A stretch of DNA of 64,000 nt. It comes from Armigeres subalbatus. Its lineage: Eukaryota; Arthropoda; Insecta; Diptera; Culicidae. The DNA lies in assembly GCF_024139115.2 (NCBI RefSeq), contig NW_026943162.1, forward strand, positions 124,001-188,000, given 5' to 3'. The translations under genes were made by a program, and so were the position numbers. Shown here one piece after another: positions 12,593 through 24,859 of the stretch. The notes below the pieces were generated by a model that saw only the letters and a list, made by a program, of their open reading frames with translations, searched no databases and was not told the DNA's origin. Numbering within the stretch: position 1 is the first letter of the stretch; every line of letters begins with the position of its first letter.

Positions 12593-15500
12593 AATTTTGA
12601 ACAATTCTTTTTTAAACAATTAAAACTTAATTTTAAGTCCCATCAAAATCTTTTATATTTTATTTTTGTGCTTTATTGAAAACAAAACATATTTGAACAT
12701 ACAAGACATTTGCTTTCTTTAGGTTCCAGAATAAAATATTGGCCCCAAAATAAAATAATGCAGCTGTGGCAATGATGCCTGCAATGTGGAACTTAGTCAG
12801 AACACAATTCACGTACAACGTACGATTGGTAATTTTAAGCTACTTTAAAACAAAACAAAGCTGCCAGCAAAAATTTAGATGCTATTTGTATGTATGACTA
12901 ATTTTTTTGTGACATTCTGTAAAAAATAATCCAACTAAACCAATTGCACCCATGTTTAAGCGCTTGGGAGTAGAGTTTTCTACAGACGACTACCAACCGC
13001 CGTCCGCTGGGTACTGATTGTCACTCGACATTCCGGTTCAATGTGGCGGCACTGGAAATTAATTTCATTAAAAATATCAACGAAAATACTCATTACAAAC
13101 ATCCAGTGGGTGGGGTAATATGCTCATAAGTGGAGGTATATCTGAGTATGTGTGATTAAAACCCATTCGCAAGGGGAAACGCAATAAACTGCCGACTGCC
13201 GCATTGGAGTTGAATGATCGATCGCTTCGGCGAGTGCATGCAAATGGATATTGGTTGGGGAATTACAACAGTTGTGATTCAGTTGGAAAACAACAACCTT
13301 CCATACATTTGGGAGGAAAATCTCCGATTTTTTTCGTCGCGGTAAGTTCGTTTTCCAATCAACGAATTTTTTAATCCTTCGATGGACATCGCCGCCCAAA
13401 TTAAAATTGATGATTATGAGCATTCCTGGAAATGATATTCATCCCAGAAAAAGATATGAAGACATGTCATTCTTCACCAGTTGTGTTTTATTTTCATCCG
13501 CTGAAAGCACATTTCGATTCGGAATAAATGAGAACTGAAAGTTATTGATTTCAACTTCCGACTGTCTCTATACTGCCAGGAAGTGCCGGTTCGAAGTGCT
13601 ACTTCCGACCGTGGTTTGAACAATTCCAAACTAGCATGGCTTTTAGTGACCCATCTCGCTGTGTCGTTTGCATCGTGTACTGGCAGATTTAAATGAATGT
13701 ATCCACATCAATTTATACCCGAGAGGCTGGCTCCCATTTCGAAAAAGCTCGTTTGTTGATATCATTTTTCATCATCATCATCATCGTCGTCCTCGTCGTC
13801 GTTTTAAATTATGATAGCCGGATGCAAATGCAAAGCCGACCTGTACGCTTATCCTGGGTTGCCAGGCCCTTTTTTATTTAGTTTTGAAGCGATTTCTCTC
13901 ATTTGACGTTCATCGGACTGCGATTGTTGTAATGCTGCCACTTAATCATGTTCACATTGCTAAGAGACGCAATATCAAATCAGCTCACAATAAAACGATC
14001 GAAACTTGGCTAAGGCAGATGGTGGAGGGCTATGGTTTTCCAAATAAACAAAAACGAATAATGTGTATTTGACTGCTGTCTCAGCTAAATCTAATACCCC
14101 TAAAGTTATTTGAGAGACATTAAAATGAACAACTGGCATCCTTTCTCTCAACACTCCCAACATGTGGCATAGAGTGCACAACACTTCCAAGCCCAATTGG
14201 CATAGCTCATGTCCGTTTGTGCATCGCGTGGATGACTGCCGACCGTTGGGGCTGGTTGAAGGCTTGTACGATTTAATCTCTCCAATTGCGAAATATATGG
14301 ATCCCGGGATGGTGCGGATCACAAATGGATCCTGGTGGCACGCTACCAACCAGCAGCCACACCGGTCGGCATGTAGTTGGTATACGGACCGGGCGAGCTC
14401 ATTCACATCAGAAGCGAAATGTGCAACTGTCATAAAGTGATTGGTAAAAATCAGTCAGTCAGATAAAAATAATTGGATTGCATTTATCATAATTAATTTT
14501 TCTCTCCTCTGGAAGCGGAGCGCCATCCCGGCTGTGCTATCGATGCCAAAGGAGAGGTACGGTTGTTCGCTTTCATACTTTGATGAAATAATGGATTTTC
14601 GTTTGTTGATGGTAGCGATATGAAATAACAAACGAGTAATGATATATTTTCGGGGGTAGCAAAGCTGCGAGTTGACAACCTGGAAAAAACGCTGGAGCTC
14701 ATACATGGCTCACACATTTCCTTCCCTGCGTTGCGCTGTGGCTTATACGTTTAACCTTGTATGTAGTTTGTACTGTAATTAGAGCTACCTTTGCTCTGAA
14801 ATATAAAAACGTTTACCAGAAAAAAAAAATTGTTAATGGAATTGGCCCATTTCTTTGCCATTGAAAACTGTGGATAGATTGATGTTTGGCATTGTAATCC
14901 TCAATAATTCAAATTAGCGAAACATTTTCTCATTACAAAAAAATACAAAATTTGTACAAATGTGTCATAAACCTTCCATTAAACTACCATCAACTTGGGT
15001 TGTTCCCTTTCCGGTCCATTACCGTATAATGTATAAATGAAACTTAACTAAACTTTTTATATAACAGGCAGAAAACACACCCACGTGCCTTTTCCTCCAC
15101 ACGCGCTATATGATTGATAAATCCTCATCAGTCATTTCTGTATCGCCCAATTTACCCTAACAAATGGTGAACTCAACTGCCAAAACCCCATGACTTTGCC
15201 CTCCATTCCAGAACCGCGCTGGAAGATCTTTTTCCACGAAATTGAGCGCACTACTCCCGTTCCACTTGGTGTCTGCTGTGGTTGGGCCTAAGGGTGGAGG
15301 ACTACATGCGTTCCGCAGGCTTGTGCTTTGTTGCTCATCTAAATTGTACATACAAAATTGATTTCATCCATAACACGGGCACATAAATGATTATTCATGT
15401 TGTATCGCGCCTCTAAGCTGCTCCACTACTACTACTCGTTCACAATTCGTCTCCATCATCATGCGGTAGCGGCTTCGAATCGAAACTGATTTTGCAACGA

Positions 15501-15770
15501 ACCGAATTTTCAGCATTTCCACTGGAGACGGAGACCGAAACCCTTTTCTCCGGCACCTAAACGGCGGTGATGGCAACGAATGGAGACTTGGGGCCACTTG
15601 CTGCCGTACAAGACGAAGCTGAAATTGCTTTTTATCTCACTTGCCGGTGGGTGGATTTTTACCTTACTTATGTGCGGAAAAGGATTAATGTATAAAAAAA
15701 AACTGCTTCAAGCTTCTTTTTGACGTTAAGACATCATGTCTGGTCTGTTTAGAATCTCAACCGACGCTTA
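12593..15770. other. Unique-looking intergenic DNA
   Basis: Composition is mixed and no gene is supported. The longest open frame (13975-14433, minus, 152 codons) overlaps an open frame on the opposite strand and has no recognisable domain or credible start context. TCATCATCATCGTCGTC-type trinucleotide runs occur near 13770-13800. Confidence 0.45.
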
Positions 15771-15777
15771 GACTGGG

Positions 15778-15930
15778 GTACTTCGAGCGGCAAAGAGAGT
15801 CGCAAAAATTTTAACTGACGAGACAGACTCCCCTGAAATCCTTAATCAGCTAAACTTCTACGCCCCGGAACAAGTAGGCCCTATCAAAGCCTATCAGATT
15901 AATCAACCTAGCGATGACGGAGCCTTTCTA
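15778..15930 (+). pseudogene. LINE ORF2 C-terminus remnant
   Basis: A short reading frame around 15815-15880 encodes SPEILNQLNFYAPEQ. This resembles the SP(D/E)LL..LNFYAPxR signature near the C-terminus of CR1/Jockey-type LINE polymerases, as in the equivalent part of the LINE at 26740-26800. It has no start and decays within about 100 bases. I call it a small relic, possibly the substrate into which the R1 element inserted. Confidence 0.35.
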
Positions 15931-15949
15931 TAAGTTACTCTGTACAAGC

Positions 15950-17740
15950 GACCCGTGCCGCTTCCAAAGCACTTCAGCCCAACACAAGCAGGAGTGCCCA
16001 CAGGCACATCAGAATCGATGTCAGTGAGATTCTGATTACGGCATACTGGCAATGGCGAACGACATTGGATAAGTGACGGTTTATGGTTTGTTTAAGACGA
16101 CAATGAGCTGACGGTCGTGCTATTCTGTTCCCTGAGTAAGGAAGGGTGGCACCTTCTTGAAACGGCGAGCAGGCTAATGGTGCGTCTGCCTCCGTCCCGA
16201 TAAACAACCTGGCAGGCCTCCGGAAACGCTCAACACCCGCCACCAATCCTGGTGGGTAGTAGGTTCAGATGTAACATTCCTGATATACGTCGATCCGGCT
16301 CTGAACACGGTGCCATAAAGCACCTGTGTCAACCCTTTAATGGACCTCACTGCTTGCATAGGTTCCCATGGGATCATTATAGACGACTATCTACAACGGG
16401 CAGAGATAACGATCCGGAGGGGGGACCCTTTCAGCATGAAGAACAATCTAGAACTCAACGAAGGAGCAAGTGTGTCGAATCCGTTCGTCACAAGCGGTTT
16501 GACGAGGTCTCCGCCTCAGCAGACCAAAAAGACGGAAGAACAGCGCCAGGCGGTAATACCGCGAGTAAGCAACCAAGGCGATAATAATGAGCAGCAGCTG
16601 CTCACGAACAATGGCTGGAATGTGCCTCAACAACAGCTGAAGATACTAGCAGCAAAGTACTGGGCAGAAGAGTTCCACGCATTCGTCGAAAAGAAGCATA
16701 ATGTGCATAAGGACATCAAGGAGCTGGTGTTAAAGATCCGGAGGGCTCTTGGGTCGGCCATGGCGGAGTGGCACAACCTAACGCAGAGAGCAGAAAAAAG
16801 CTTAGAAAGAATTGTCTGATGCAAAACACGCCCTGGACTGATTCCGGAAGGGCTTACCAAGAGCACAAAAGAGAACCTTGGGCAACCGGAAAACACACCG
16901 GCATCCGTGCCTAAGAGGCATAGATCCTCGCTCGGAGACGAAAGACCAGACGCTCTACTCAAACGCATGGCTGTCGCACAGCCGGAAGAGACCGACGATG
17001 GCAACAGAAGGACACCCTGGCAGGTGGTTCAAAAGAAGACGAAAAAGAATCGGATCAATGCGAGCGAAAGACAAAATGTTATCAAAAGAAGCGTGAAAAA
17101 GAAAGGTGAGGCGCTTCTAGTGAAGACTAGCGAGGAATGATATCTGGTGGTCAGGCGGACCATTAGGACAGCTCCAGAACTGAAGGACTTCGGTGCCGAC
17201 GTACAAAAAATCAGGCGCACACGGGCGGGTGACATGATCTTCAAGTAGAAAAAAGACTCGAAGAACAAGAGCTAACAGAGAGGGTAGTGGGAGATGAAGC
17301 GCAAGTGAGAGCTATGGCGCCTGAAGTGAACCTCCAACGCGTTGATCTGGAAGAGATCTCAACGGCAGGCGATGTAATTACCGCAATGAAGGAGCAATTT
17401 AATCTGGGCGACGTTGAAATGACAATCCGGCTAAGAAGGGGGCCATCCGGTACACAGGTCGCAGGAATAAAGCTGCCGACAAAGCATTGAAAATCGGCAA
17501 TGTTAAAGTCGGTTGGTCGGTGTGCTCACTGAGCCTCTCTCAGAAACCAGAGGTGTGCTTCAGGTATCAAGTGTTCGACCATCTGGCACGAAATTGTAAA
17601 GGTCCAGATAGATTGAAACTTTTTAGAAGGTGTGGAGAGGATGGCCACAAAGCTCAAAGCTGCAAGAAGGCAACGAAATGCCTAATCTGTAGGAATTTAC
17701 GTTACTGGCGGTCATAAATGTCCAGCGTATAAACAGGCGA
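15950..17740 (+). pseudogene. R1-clade LINE, ORF1 (gag-like), broken
   Basis: The gag-like ORF1 of an R1-clade non-LTR retrotransposon normally makes a nucleic-acid-binding protein that packages the element's RNA. The frame 16340-16819 gives the N-terminal and central part, and 16907-17140, 17287-17490 and 17487-17717 give later parts in different frames. Between them lie stops (for example near 16817 and 17138) and a frameshift near 17487. The C-terminus carries the CCHC knuckle cluster typical of the clade (17555-17690). Two knuckles are damaged: the first reads CFRY instead of CxxC, and the second has LFRRC where CxxC is expected. The product could not be full length. The 5' border is uncertain; recognisable sequence starts near 15950. 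Confidence 0.8.
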
Positions 17741-19441
17741 TGTCTGGTAAATCATTGTGGAGGTAATACAAATTTATCTCAACCATTGTGATACCGCACA
17801 GCAACTGCTGTGGCAATCCGCAAGGGAATCAAAGTGTGACGTTGCAATCATTTTGGATCCATACCGTATTCTATCAGGAGACGGCAATTGAGTAGCGGAT
17901 GACGCTGGAACCGCCGCAATCGTGTACTGTGCAGCTGAAGGCTTCGTGATCGCCAAAGTTACCGGTGTCTATATATGTAGCTGCTACGCACCCCCACGTT
18001 GGACACCCCCACGTTGATCAGTTTAATCAGATGCTGAATACAGTAGTAGCGGAGCTTACTGACAGGATCACTGGTGACTTTAATGACTGGGCGTTAGAGT
18101 GGGGCAGCCGTTTCACTAACCAAAAAGTCTGTTGGAAGCACTTGCTAGGCTAAACGTAAACCTGGTTAACGAAGGATCGACGAGCACCTACCGGAGAGAA
18201 GGCAGAGAGTCCATCATTTATGTTACCTTTTGCAGTCCTGCATTAACAAGGGACATAAACTGGAGAGTCTGCGAAGGCTGTACACATAGCGATCATCAGG
18301 CGGTCCAATACTGCGTCGGATAGAAGATGGCGATGCAAGCACGTGAGTGTGGTACCACAGAGCGTAGATGGAAGACAAAAACCTTAACCAGAATGTGCTA
18401 GCAGAGGCAATTGGATTTGAGCGCAATCTGGTAAACCTGAGTCCAGACGAGCTGGTTGCAGCATTGACTCGAGCCTGCGATGCATCCATGTCAAGAAAAG
18501 TACTGTCACGACATGTCTGCCGTCCAGTCTACTGGTGGAATGGAACGATCGCCGAACTCCGTCGCAACTGTCTTCGAGCAAGGAGGAGAATGCAGAGAGC
18601 CCACAATAATGTCGAAAGAGAAGAGCGTAGACTTGTGTTCAGCGCAGCAAGGGCTGCTTTCAAAAAGGAAATAAGGCTCAGCAAGGAAGCCTGTATGCAA
18701 GATCTTTTCCGTAACGCAGATGCTAACCCATGGAGGAATGCATACAGGATTGCCATGGCAAAAATTAGATCTTCATCGATACCGCCAGAGAGGTGCCCAG
18801 AAAAGCTTAGGACAATTATCGAAGGACTGTTTCCACACCACGAGCCAACGGACTAACCACCTACACCTCATGGTGAGAGTAACACCAGTACGGATGGAGC
18901 CCTGCTTACGAATCAGGAATTCATCACTGCTGCGAAAACCCTAAAAGCAAACAAAGCTCCCGGACTAGATGGTATCCCCAACTTGGTCTTAAAAGCAGCG
19001 ATCCAGGCAAACCCGGATATGTTTCGTACCACGTTGCAGAAGTGCATCGATGAGGGAAACTTTCTCGATTGCTGGAAGCGGCAAAAACTAGTATTGCTGC
19101 CAAGCCGTTTAAGCTACCCGGGGACCAATCGCAGCCAAGAAGCAAAAGAGGAGAGGTAATCGCTACTGCGCTGTGATTACCTTAGACGTGAAAAAGGCGT
19201 TAAACAGTGCGAGTTGGGAAGCAATAGCTAACTCTCTACACAGGATGAGGGTTCCGGGATACCTTTGCAGAATTCTAAAGAGCTATTTCGAGAATCGGAC
19301 ACTAGTTTACGAAACACATGAGGGACTAAAGAGAGTAGGAATAACAGCTAATGTTCCACTAGGTTCCATCCTGGGGCCGACGTTGTGAAATACAATGTAC
19401 GACGGGTTATTGCAGCTCAGACTACCAAGAGGCGTGAAGGT

Positions 19442-19703
19442 GATTATAGAATGAAGCCAGAAATCGGCCATTTTGTAAACCACGTGCTTTTCCAATATTT
19501 TTTCAAGAGCACGAGATGAAAGAACCATAAGGCGTATGGGGCTGAAATAATGGTAGATCGTTTGCTTAGTTATGCTGAAGAATCATAATTTGATTTTCGG
19601 CACTATACGAAAACTATTACGCCAGATTTGGGGTTTTGGAAATGTATGTAGATAAACGTGTAGTGAATTTGAAATTCACCACGGGCTTCATTCTATAATC
19701 ACC
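19442..19703. mobile_element. 262-bp MITE inside the R1 element
   Basis: The inverted ends are GATTATAGAATGAAGCC and GGCTTCATTCTATAATC. TGAAGGT flanks both sides (19435-19441 and 19704-19710), and removing the insert plus one copy restores the RT reading frame through VKVVGFADD. A 7-bp (possibly degenerate 8-bp) target duplication suits a hAT-like element. A diverged relative lies at 42340-42530. Confidence 0.85.
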
Positions 19704-20452
19704 TGAAGGTTGTTGGGTTTGCGGACGACGTGGTACTCTTGGTAATCGGATAATGTGGTAGATGTGGTGGAAGTACGTGCTATGGATGACATAGGAATAG
19801 TGGAGAACTGCATGTGCGGAAAAAAGCTGGCATTAGCCCACCATAAAACCGAAGTGATGATAATCAGCAACCGAAAAGCAGTTCAGCAGACTACAATCCC
19901 GGTCGGGGAGGTCACCATCGAGTAGAAGCGAGAAGTAAAGCATCTGGGGGTGATGATCGATGACCAGCTCAACTTCAACAGCCACGTCGATTACGCCTGC
20001 GATAAGACAGCAAAAGCCACCACAGCATTGGAGTAATGGCGAATAGCTGTAACAGTAAGAGAAGACTCCTAGCCAGCGTTTCTACTTCTGTACTCAGATA
20101 CGGTGCCCCCTTCTGGGCAGCAGGAGCAATCCCGAAAAGGAACCTGACACGGCTCAACAGCACATACAGATTAAAGGCTATGCGGGGGGCAAGTGCGTAT
20201 CGGACCATATCGAGGGATGCGGTCTGCATCATAGTAGGCATGACTCTCATCAAAATTTTATTGTAAGAAGATTGTGCCTGCTAGGAACTACGTGGAACGA
20301 CGGGAGCACGCAAGATTGCGAGAGTCGATTCAATGCGAAAGTGGCAGCTGGATTGGGACAGTAGTTCCAAAGGAAGGTGGACCTATCGGCTCATTTCGAA
20401 CCTGCAGTCGTGGGAGAACAGAAATCATGGAGAAGTCAACTTCTTCCTGACG

Positions 20453-20561
20453 CCCCTAGCAGCACAATTCACGTTGATTTGGTTGCAATAACTCATATAT
20501 GACCAAATTTGGTCATATATGAGTATCATCAACTGATTTACAACATGTGTGTTGCTCGGGG
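20453..20561. mobile_element. Fold-back MITE with a 34-bp perfect palindrome
   Basis: The insertion interrupts the R1 ORF2 reading FFLT/QFLSGHG. Its ends are inverted (CCCCTAGCAGCACA and TGTGTTGCTCGGGG). Its centre, 20491-20524, is a perfect 34-bp palindrome made of ACTCATATATGACCAAA and its complement. The whole 109-bp unit is a single imperfect hairpin. Confidence 0.75.
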
Positions 20562-20869
20562 CAGTTCCTGTCAGGCCATGGATGCTTCAGGAAATATTTG
20601 CATAGATTCGGACCCGCAGAGTCTCCACTTTGTCCGGCCTGTCCGAACTGTGAAGAAACACCGGAGCACGTGATATTCGACTGCCCACGATTCAGGGTAG
20701 AACGGAGTTCGATCTCAACGGTCAGCACACGTAGCATAACCACTGACAACATCGTTCAGGAAATGTGTGAGGATGAGAATACTTGAAACGTGGTGAACAA
20801 AGCAGTAACCCAGATCAAGCTGTCGTTGCAGCGAAAATGGCGTGAAGACAAGAGGGCACTGGACAGTGA

Positions 20870-21419
20870 TTCGGAGCTCATTGATTCTACCAAATTTAAT
20901 GAATTTGAGCATGTGTGGGTAAAAACGCATATTGATGGTGAAACTCACATTTTTGCAACAGTGTACTTTCCTCTAGATCAAGCTTGTAAATCATCATATG
21001 AAAAGTTCTTCCAAAATGCTGATGAAATTATGTCCCATTTTTCTCCTGAATTCAAAGTTTACATTTACGGCGATTTCAACCAGCGTAATGCAGACTTCAT
21101 TCCAGATTCTGAGAATGAAAGTATTTTGCTGCCAGTTGTCGGTGAAAATGAGACTTTACAATTTATTTTTGAAAAAACTGCATGTTTAGGCTTGAATCAA
21201 ATCAATCATGTGAAAAATCGACAAAATTGCTATTTGGACTTTTTATTCACAAACACTCTCGATGATTTCTGTGTAAATGAATCTCTATCGCCGTTATGGA
21301 AAAATGAAGCATTTCACACAGCAATAGAATACTCTGTATTTGTGCATCGGAACCATGATCCTTATGGCTATGATTTCGAAAATATTCTCGATTATAAAAA
21401 TGCAAATTTTGACAACATT
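20870..21419 (+). pseudogene. Second LINE, endonuclease part (5' segment)
   Basis: This is the start of a Jockey/CR1/Loner-like non-LTR element inserted into the R1 C-terminus. The frame continues by chance from R1 codons (ending DSDSE) into APE endonuclease sequence: TVYFPLDQ, then YGDFNQRNADF (about 21065-21100) and CYLDFLFTN (about 21227-21255). The earliest endonuclease motifs are missing, so the copy is 5'-truncated. It is cut at 21419 by a 3.4-kb insertion, and the same protein resumes at 24860. The exact clade is not resolved. Confidence 0.75.
21393..21419. repeat. 27-bp direct repeat, left copy
   Basis: Sequence beginning TATAAAAATGCAAATTTTGA is repeated without mismatch at 24860-24886. 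It is LINE coding sequence (YKNANFDNI) duplicated on both sides of the 3.4-kb insertion, which is what a target-site duplication looks like. Confidence 0.9.
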
Positions 21420-24400
21420 GAGCATAAACATGAGCATGAGCATGAGCATAAGCATGATTGACCGCCCACGGTTGCTACTCCGTTATTGCCAGGCCAGCTA
21501 TAATTACACAGAGAACCAATAGATGAAGTTTGGGACTAACATCATCTTCAATGTAAAAACTAGTGACCCAAAAATAAGCAATACCAGCGCCGGCCGTGTC
21601 CGACTGCAGGTCAATTAAGGAATGGGTAGGAAAATGTTGACATGATACTCGCTTTGATAGAAGCCGACGAGTCATCTGCACTTCCACGAGAAATCACTGG
21701 GATGTTGGATATATGGGGTAGGTATTGTGGCAGGGTTCGTTTTGGTAAACGGTATGCCGTGTATAGCGTGTAGTTTGATCAATTCAAAACATAATCGAAC
21801 GAACACTAATTATTTTAATTACCGACCGCACTAAGCAGAACAAAATTGTCGATGACCAGCCGATCTCTCTGCTAACCGCACAAAGCAGAACAACTTTTTC
21901 GATGACCGGCCGATCGTTCTGCTTACTGACGCGAACTGAATCTTCACTTTCTAATTAATTTACTCACCCGCACAAAGCAGAACAACATTTCGATGATCGG
22001 GCGATCGTTCTGCCAACCGCACAAAGCAGAACAAATTATGTAATGACCGGCCGACCGTTCTGCCTGTTCTCGCGAACAATCTGCATATCTAATAAAAACG
22101 CACTCTGATCTATTTTCTTACCAACCTAATAGGTACTAGCATTTCTACCACTCTTCAATGAATCAGCTATGTTTTAGGCTTAAATGTATTTTCTACTAAC
22201 AAAATAGAAAGCGAGGTAGATAGTTGACAAAAGAGATATATTTGAAATATGCATTGAGAAGAAAGATTTGAATATAGGGGAATGAAAATGTGTGTGGTTA
22301 TTGTTGCTACTAGAGACCGAGAATGCCTCTGCATCTCCACAATAACCATGGGAAGGAGGTTGTGTTAGTTGGGTGGGATAAACAGAAACTAATAGGAACG
22401 GATTTCTCAAAATACAACATACAACATTATTGGCATTCTGACTTATCGACCGCACAAAGTAGAACAGAACATTTTGGTGATCACGTGATCGTTCTGCGTA
22501 CTAAATAAAACACGATAAGACGCGCACTAGTTTTATATATTTTATTGTTTATCCATCGCAAGGGTAAACAATCAATCGCACAAAATGGGTGATTGCTTCT
22601 TTGAATGCGAGGAAAGTAGAAAAAGGGTAAGGCTTCAAAAGTAAAGTTGATTTAAGTGTTGTTATAATATCCTCTTGAACTGATTAACTTGACCGATTAC
22701 TTGTGCTGCTCAGTAATCAAAACGATTTCTCCAGGATCATCAAGTACATAAAACGAAAACAATGGTTATTTGACTTGTACATAAATTACCACTATTCTGT
22801 TTTTGTTTAACAGCAATTTTAAAGACATAAGTGCTTTTAACGCGGCGAACTATTGTTTTAGGGTACATACTACTAGTTTTACATTGACACTGACACTTTA
22901 CACTGACAAATTTTTTGCAAGTAAGTTATTAGACGATAAAACTATAAACAGAAGTTAGTGTATAATCTTACTAAAATATGTTTTGCTAAAAAGGAAGTTC
23001 GACTTGAATGGATTTGGTTGATTGGAAGATGCTCTCGTAAAACAGTGAAAAATTTAGAAGTAACTAGACGAGATTTATAAGAACGAGGAGATTGAAGTAT
23101 TGAGAATGAGTCGTTAAATACGAAAAACGAAAGTGAAATCATTAGAATGAAAGGGAAGAAATGAAGCAAAATTAAGCTTTATTTAGGATGTTATGTTTTT
23201 ATCGGTGCTAACAACAAAATCATCATCAAAGAGTAAATGGAAATAAGATTTGAAAATCATTTCAGCAAAGTAATCTAAAAAAATAGAGATGGTTGTTAGG
23301 TGCTTGGTAGATTCGTAATAAAGATGTGTTAATATGAAGAGCGGTATTATTTTCAATTACAGATAAAAGACCATAATTTTTATAGTTTGATACATTTTAA
23401 TATTTATTAATTTGAATATGTTTCGGGATAATATTCAGGCAGTTTGATAAAGTCAAGAAGATTGGGAGAGTGGAATAGGAAGCTCCCTTAAATAATTTAC
23501 TGTGGATTAAGATCTGCGAATGGCTTTTTACGCACCTAATGGAACACCGACTTTATTTGTATTAGTTGAAATGTTCAGCATTTTGGGGTGATTTGCTTTG
23601 ATCTCTAATATTGATCAGAGCAAAATCAAATCAAATGTTTGTATGGTACTTGGAGTATAATTGAATTTAAGAATTCAGGTATGTTAATGATTCTGAAATT
23701 TTGAAAAAGCAACATCCAACATGTTCATAACATGGTAAAAGGGCCAGTGAAGCGACGAAAGAGAAAATCACACAATATTGTTTATAATCAATGCAGAAAG
23801 CATGAGAATTGAAATCAAAATCACAATGAGAGGGCAGTTATAGTGGATGGTCTTTTTCTCGGCCTCGTTTCCGAAATTCGATTCGAAATACTGACCACAG
23901 AAAACACCGTTAGGTTGTGTATATATCGTGTCGTTCAAAAGCTCTAAGGTAAAAGAGGAAAATAAAAACTATCGGTAACTTCTCGGGAGAAATCTATGAA
24001 TGGGTATACAAAAATATAATGTTGCCAAATATCACATAATTTCAGCACAGTTGCAACAGCAAAATCATAGTGCGAACGTTTTCTGTTTTTGGACGTTTTG
24101 GATACGTCCATTCAGTCAGCGTTAATGCCATAACAGGAGCAGTAGCAGTAGCTGAAACCGGAACTTCTTCAAGAAAAAAAAGCATTACACTTAACACGCA
24201 CGCGATGCACACTAAAGAGCTGAGCAGAATTTGTTATTGACCTTTTCAATTTTCAAATAGAAGAATCCGCATAAAAAAAGGGAACGAGCAATTTGGATTT
24301 TTCGAAAGTGATGAACGTCAGACTAAAATTTAGCAATTCGAAAATAGCAAAAATTGCTTTTTTTCTTATATCTTATAATAATGCTTCAATGCTAGCAAAC

Positions 24401-24859
24401 GCAACATGTTCCATAGTACCTACATCAAATCAATAAATTTTCGTCAAAAGCGGGACAACTCAAATATTGTGTATGATTGTGACGAGCAGCGGAAAAACGC
24501 CTGAAATGCTTTTGAAATAAATAGTGTCCAATCACTCCGGGAGATTTGAAACTCAATTATAGCATCTGGTACTCACCCTTGTTGTGTTGTCCACTTCTTT
24601 CTCAATCATTTCCATAGCTCGTGCCCACGTTCTTACCTTATTTTGATGCCCTAGCATTACTCCGCTCCTATTCGTCTCGATCATAGCAGAGGCTCTACGA
24701 ACAAGGATCACCAACACGATAGGGGTCATCAAAACGTCGAAATGGAAATCGGCGATAGAAAAATTGTACTCCAAAAACTTCTCTATATTGGATCGCTGAA
24801 AAATTTGACGCAGGAAAAAAAAGTTACGTCCGATTTCACGCGTGGCACTCTTCGATCTC
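21420..24859 (-). mobile_element. Unidentified 3.4-kb insertion with hexamer-repeat end
   Basis: The insert is bounded by a perfect 27-bp direct repeat. Read on the minus strand it starts near 24859 and ends at 21420 in a hexanucleotide array (ATGCTC units, 21420-21461), which resembles the simple-repeat 3' tail of some non-LTR elements. No reverse transcriptase, transposase or LTR pair is visible. A minus-strand open segment (24553-24774) includes RTWARAMEMIEKEVDNTTRVSTRCYN, and a splice-donor-like AAGGGTGAGTA occurs in it near 24575-24590. Internal structure includes the GCAGAAC hairpin cluster; the rest (22500-24500) is AT-rich without coding signature. The long duplication and tail favour a retroposed sequence; a DNA element or composite cannot be excluded. 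Confidence 0.6.
21824..22498. repeat. Cluster of five GCAGAAC...GTTCTGC hairpin units
   Basis: Five units share the plan ACCGCACAAAGCAGAACA, 18-25 variable bases including GATGACCGGCCGATC-like sequence, then GTTCTGC. They lie at about 21824-21873, 21874-21923, 21967-22013, 22015-22064 and 22448-22498. In most, GCAGAAC pairs with GTTCTGC as a 7-bp stem, and an inner GATC/GGCC palindrome adds a second stem. The first unit has a damaged right arm (CTCTCTGC), the fifth a damaged left arm (GTAGAAC). Units are partly tandem and partly dispersed. Confidence 0.75.

Larger units (their letters stand above)
17740..20870 (+). pseudogene. R1-clade LINE, ORF2 (endonuclease-RT), broken
   Basis: ORF2 of R1 elements joins an APE-type endonuclease, a reverse transcriptase and a C-terminal CCHC finger. 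Visible parts in order are: the endonuclease GDFNDWALEWGS block (about 18075-18110), the SDHQ catalytic block (18287-18298), the RT lead-in NKAPGLDGIPN (about 18945), RT motif A LDVKKALNSASW (about 19180, Phe to Leu in the usual KKAFNS), the FADD box (about 19714) and the CPACPNC..H....C finger (20630-20690). Stops and frameshifts separate these parts. Two MITEs (19442-19703 and about 20453-20561) sit inside it. A second LINE interrupts the last codons at about 20870, and the ORF end (SEDDE, stop) appears to resume at 27013. Confidence 0.88.

Noticed and set aside
13975..14433. 152-codon minus-strand gene
   Set aside because: Overlaps an open frame on the other strand, has no recognisable domain and no support from splice or promoter signals.
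16252..16584. Alternative frame gene over R1 ORF1
   Set aside because: Shadow of the R1 gag-like frame; Arg-rich composition follows from reading that coding sequence out of phase.
21824..22498. CRISPR-like array
   Set aside because: Irregular spacing, only five diverged units, palindromic element structure, no cas genes, and a eukaryotic genome.
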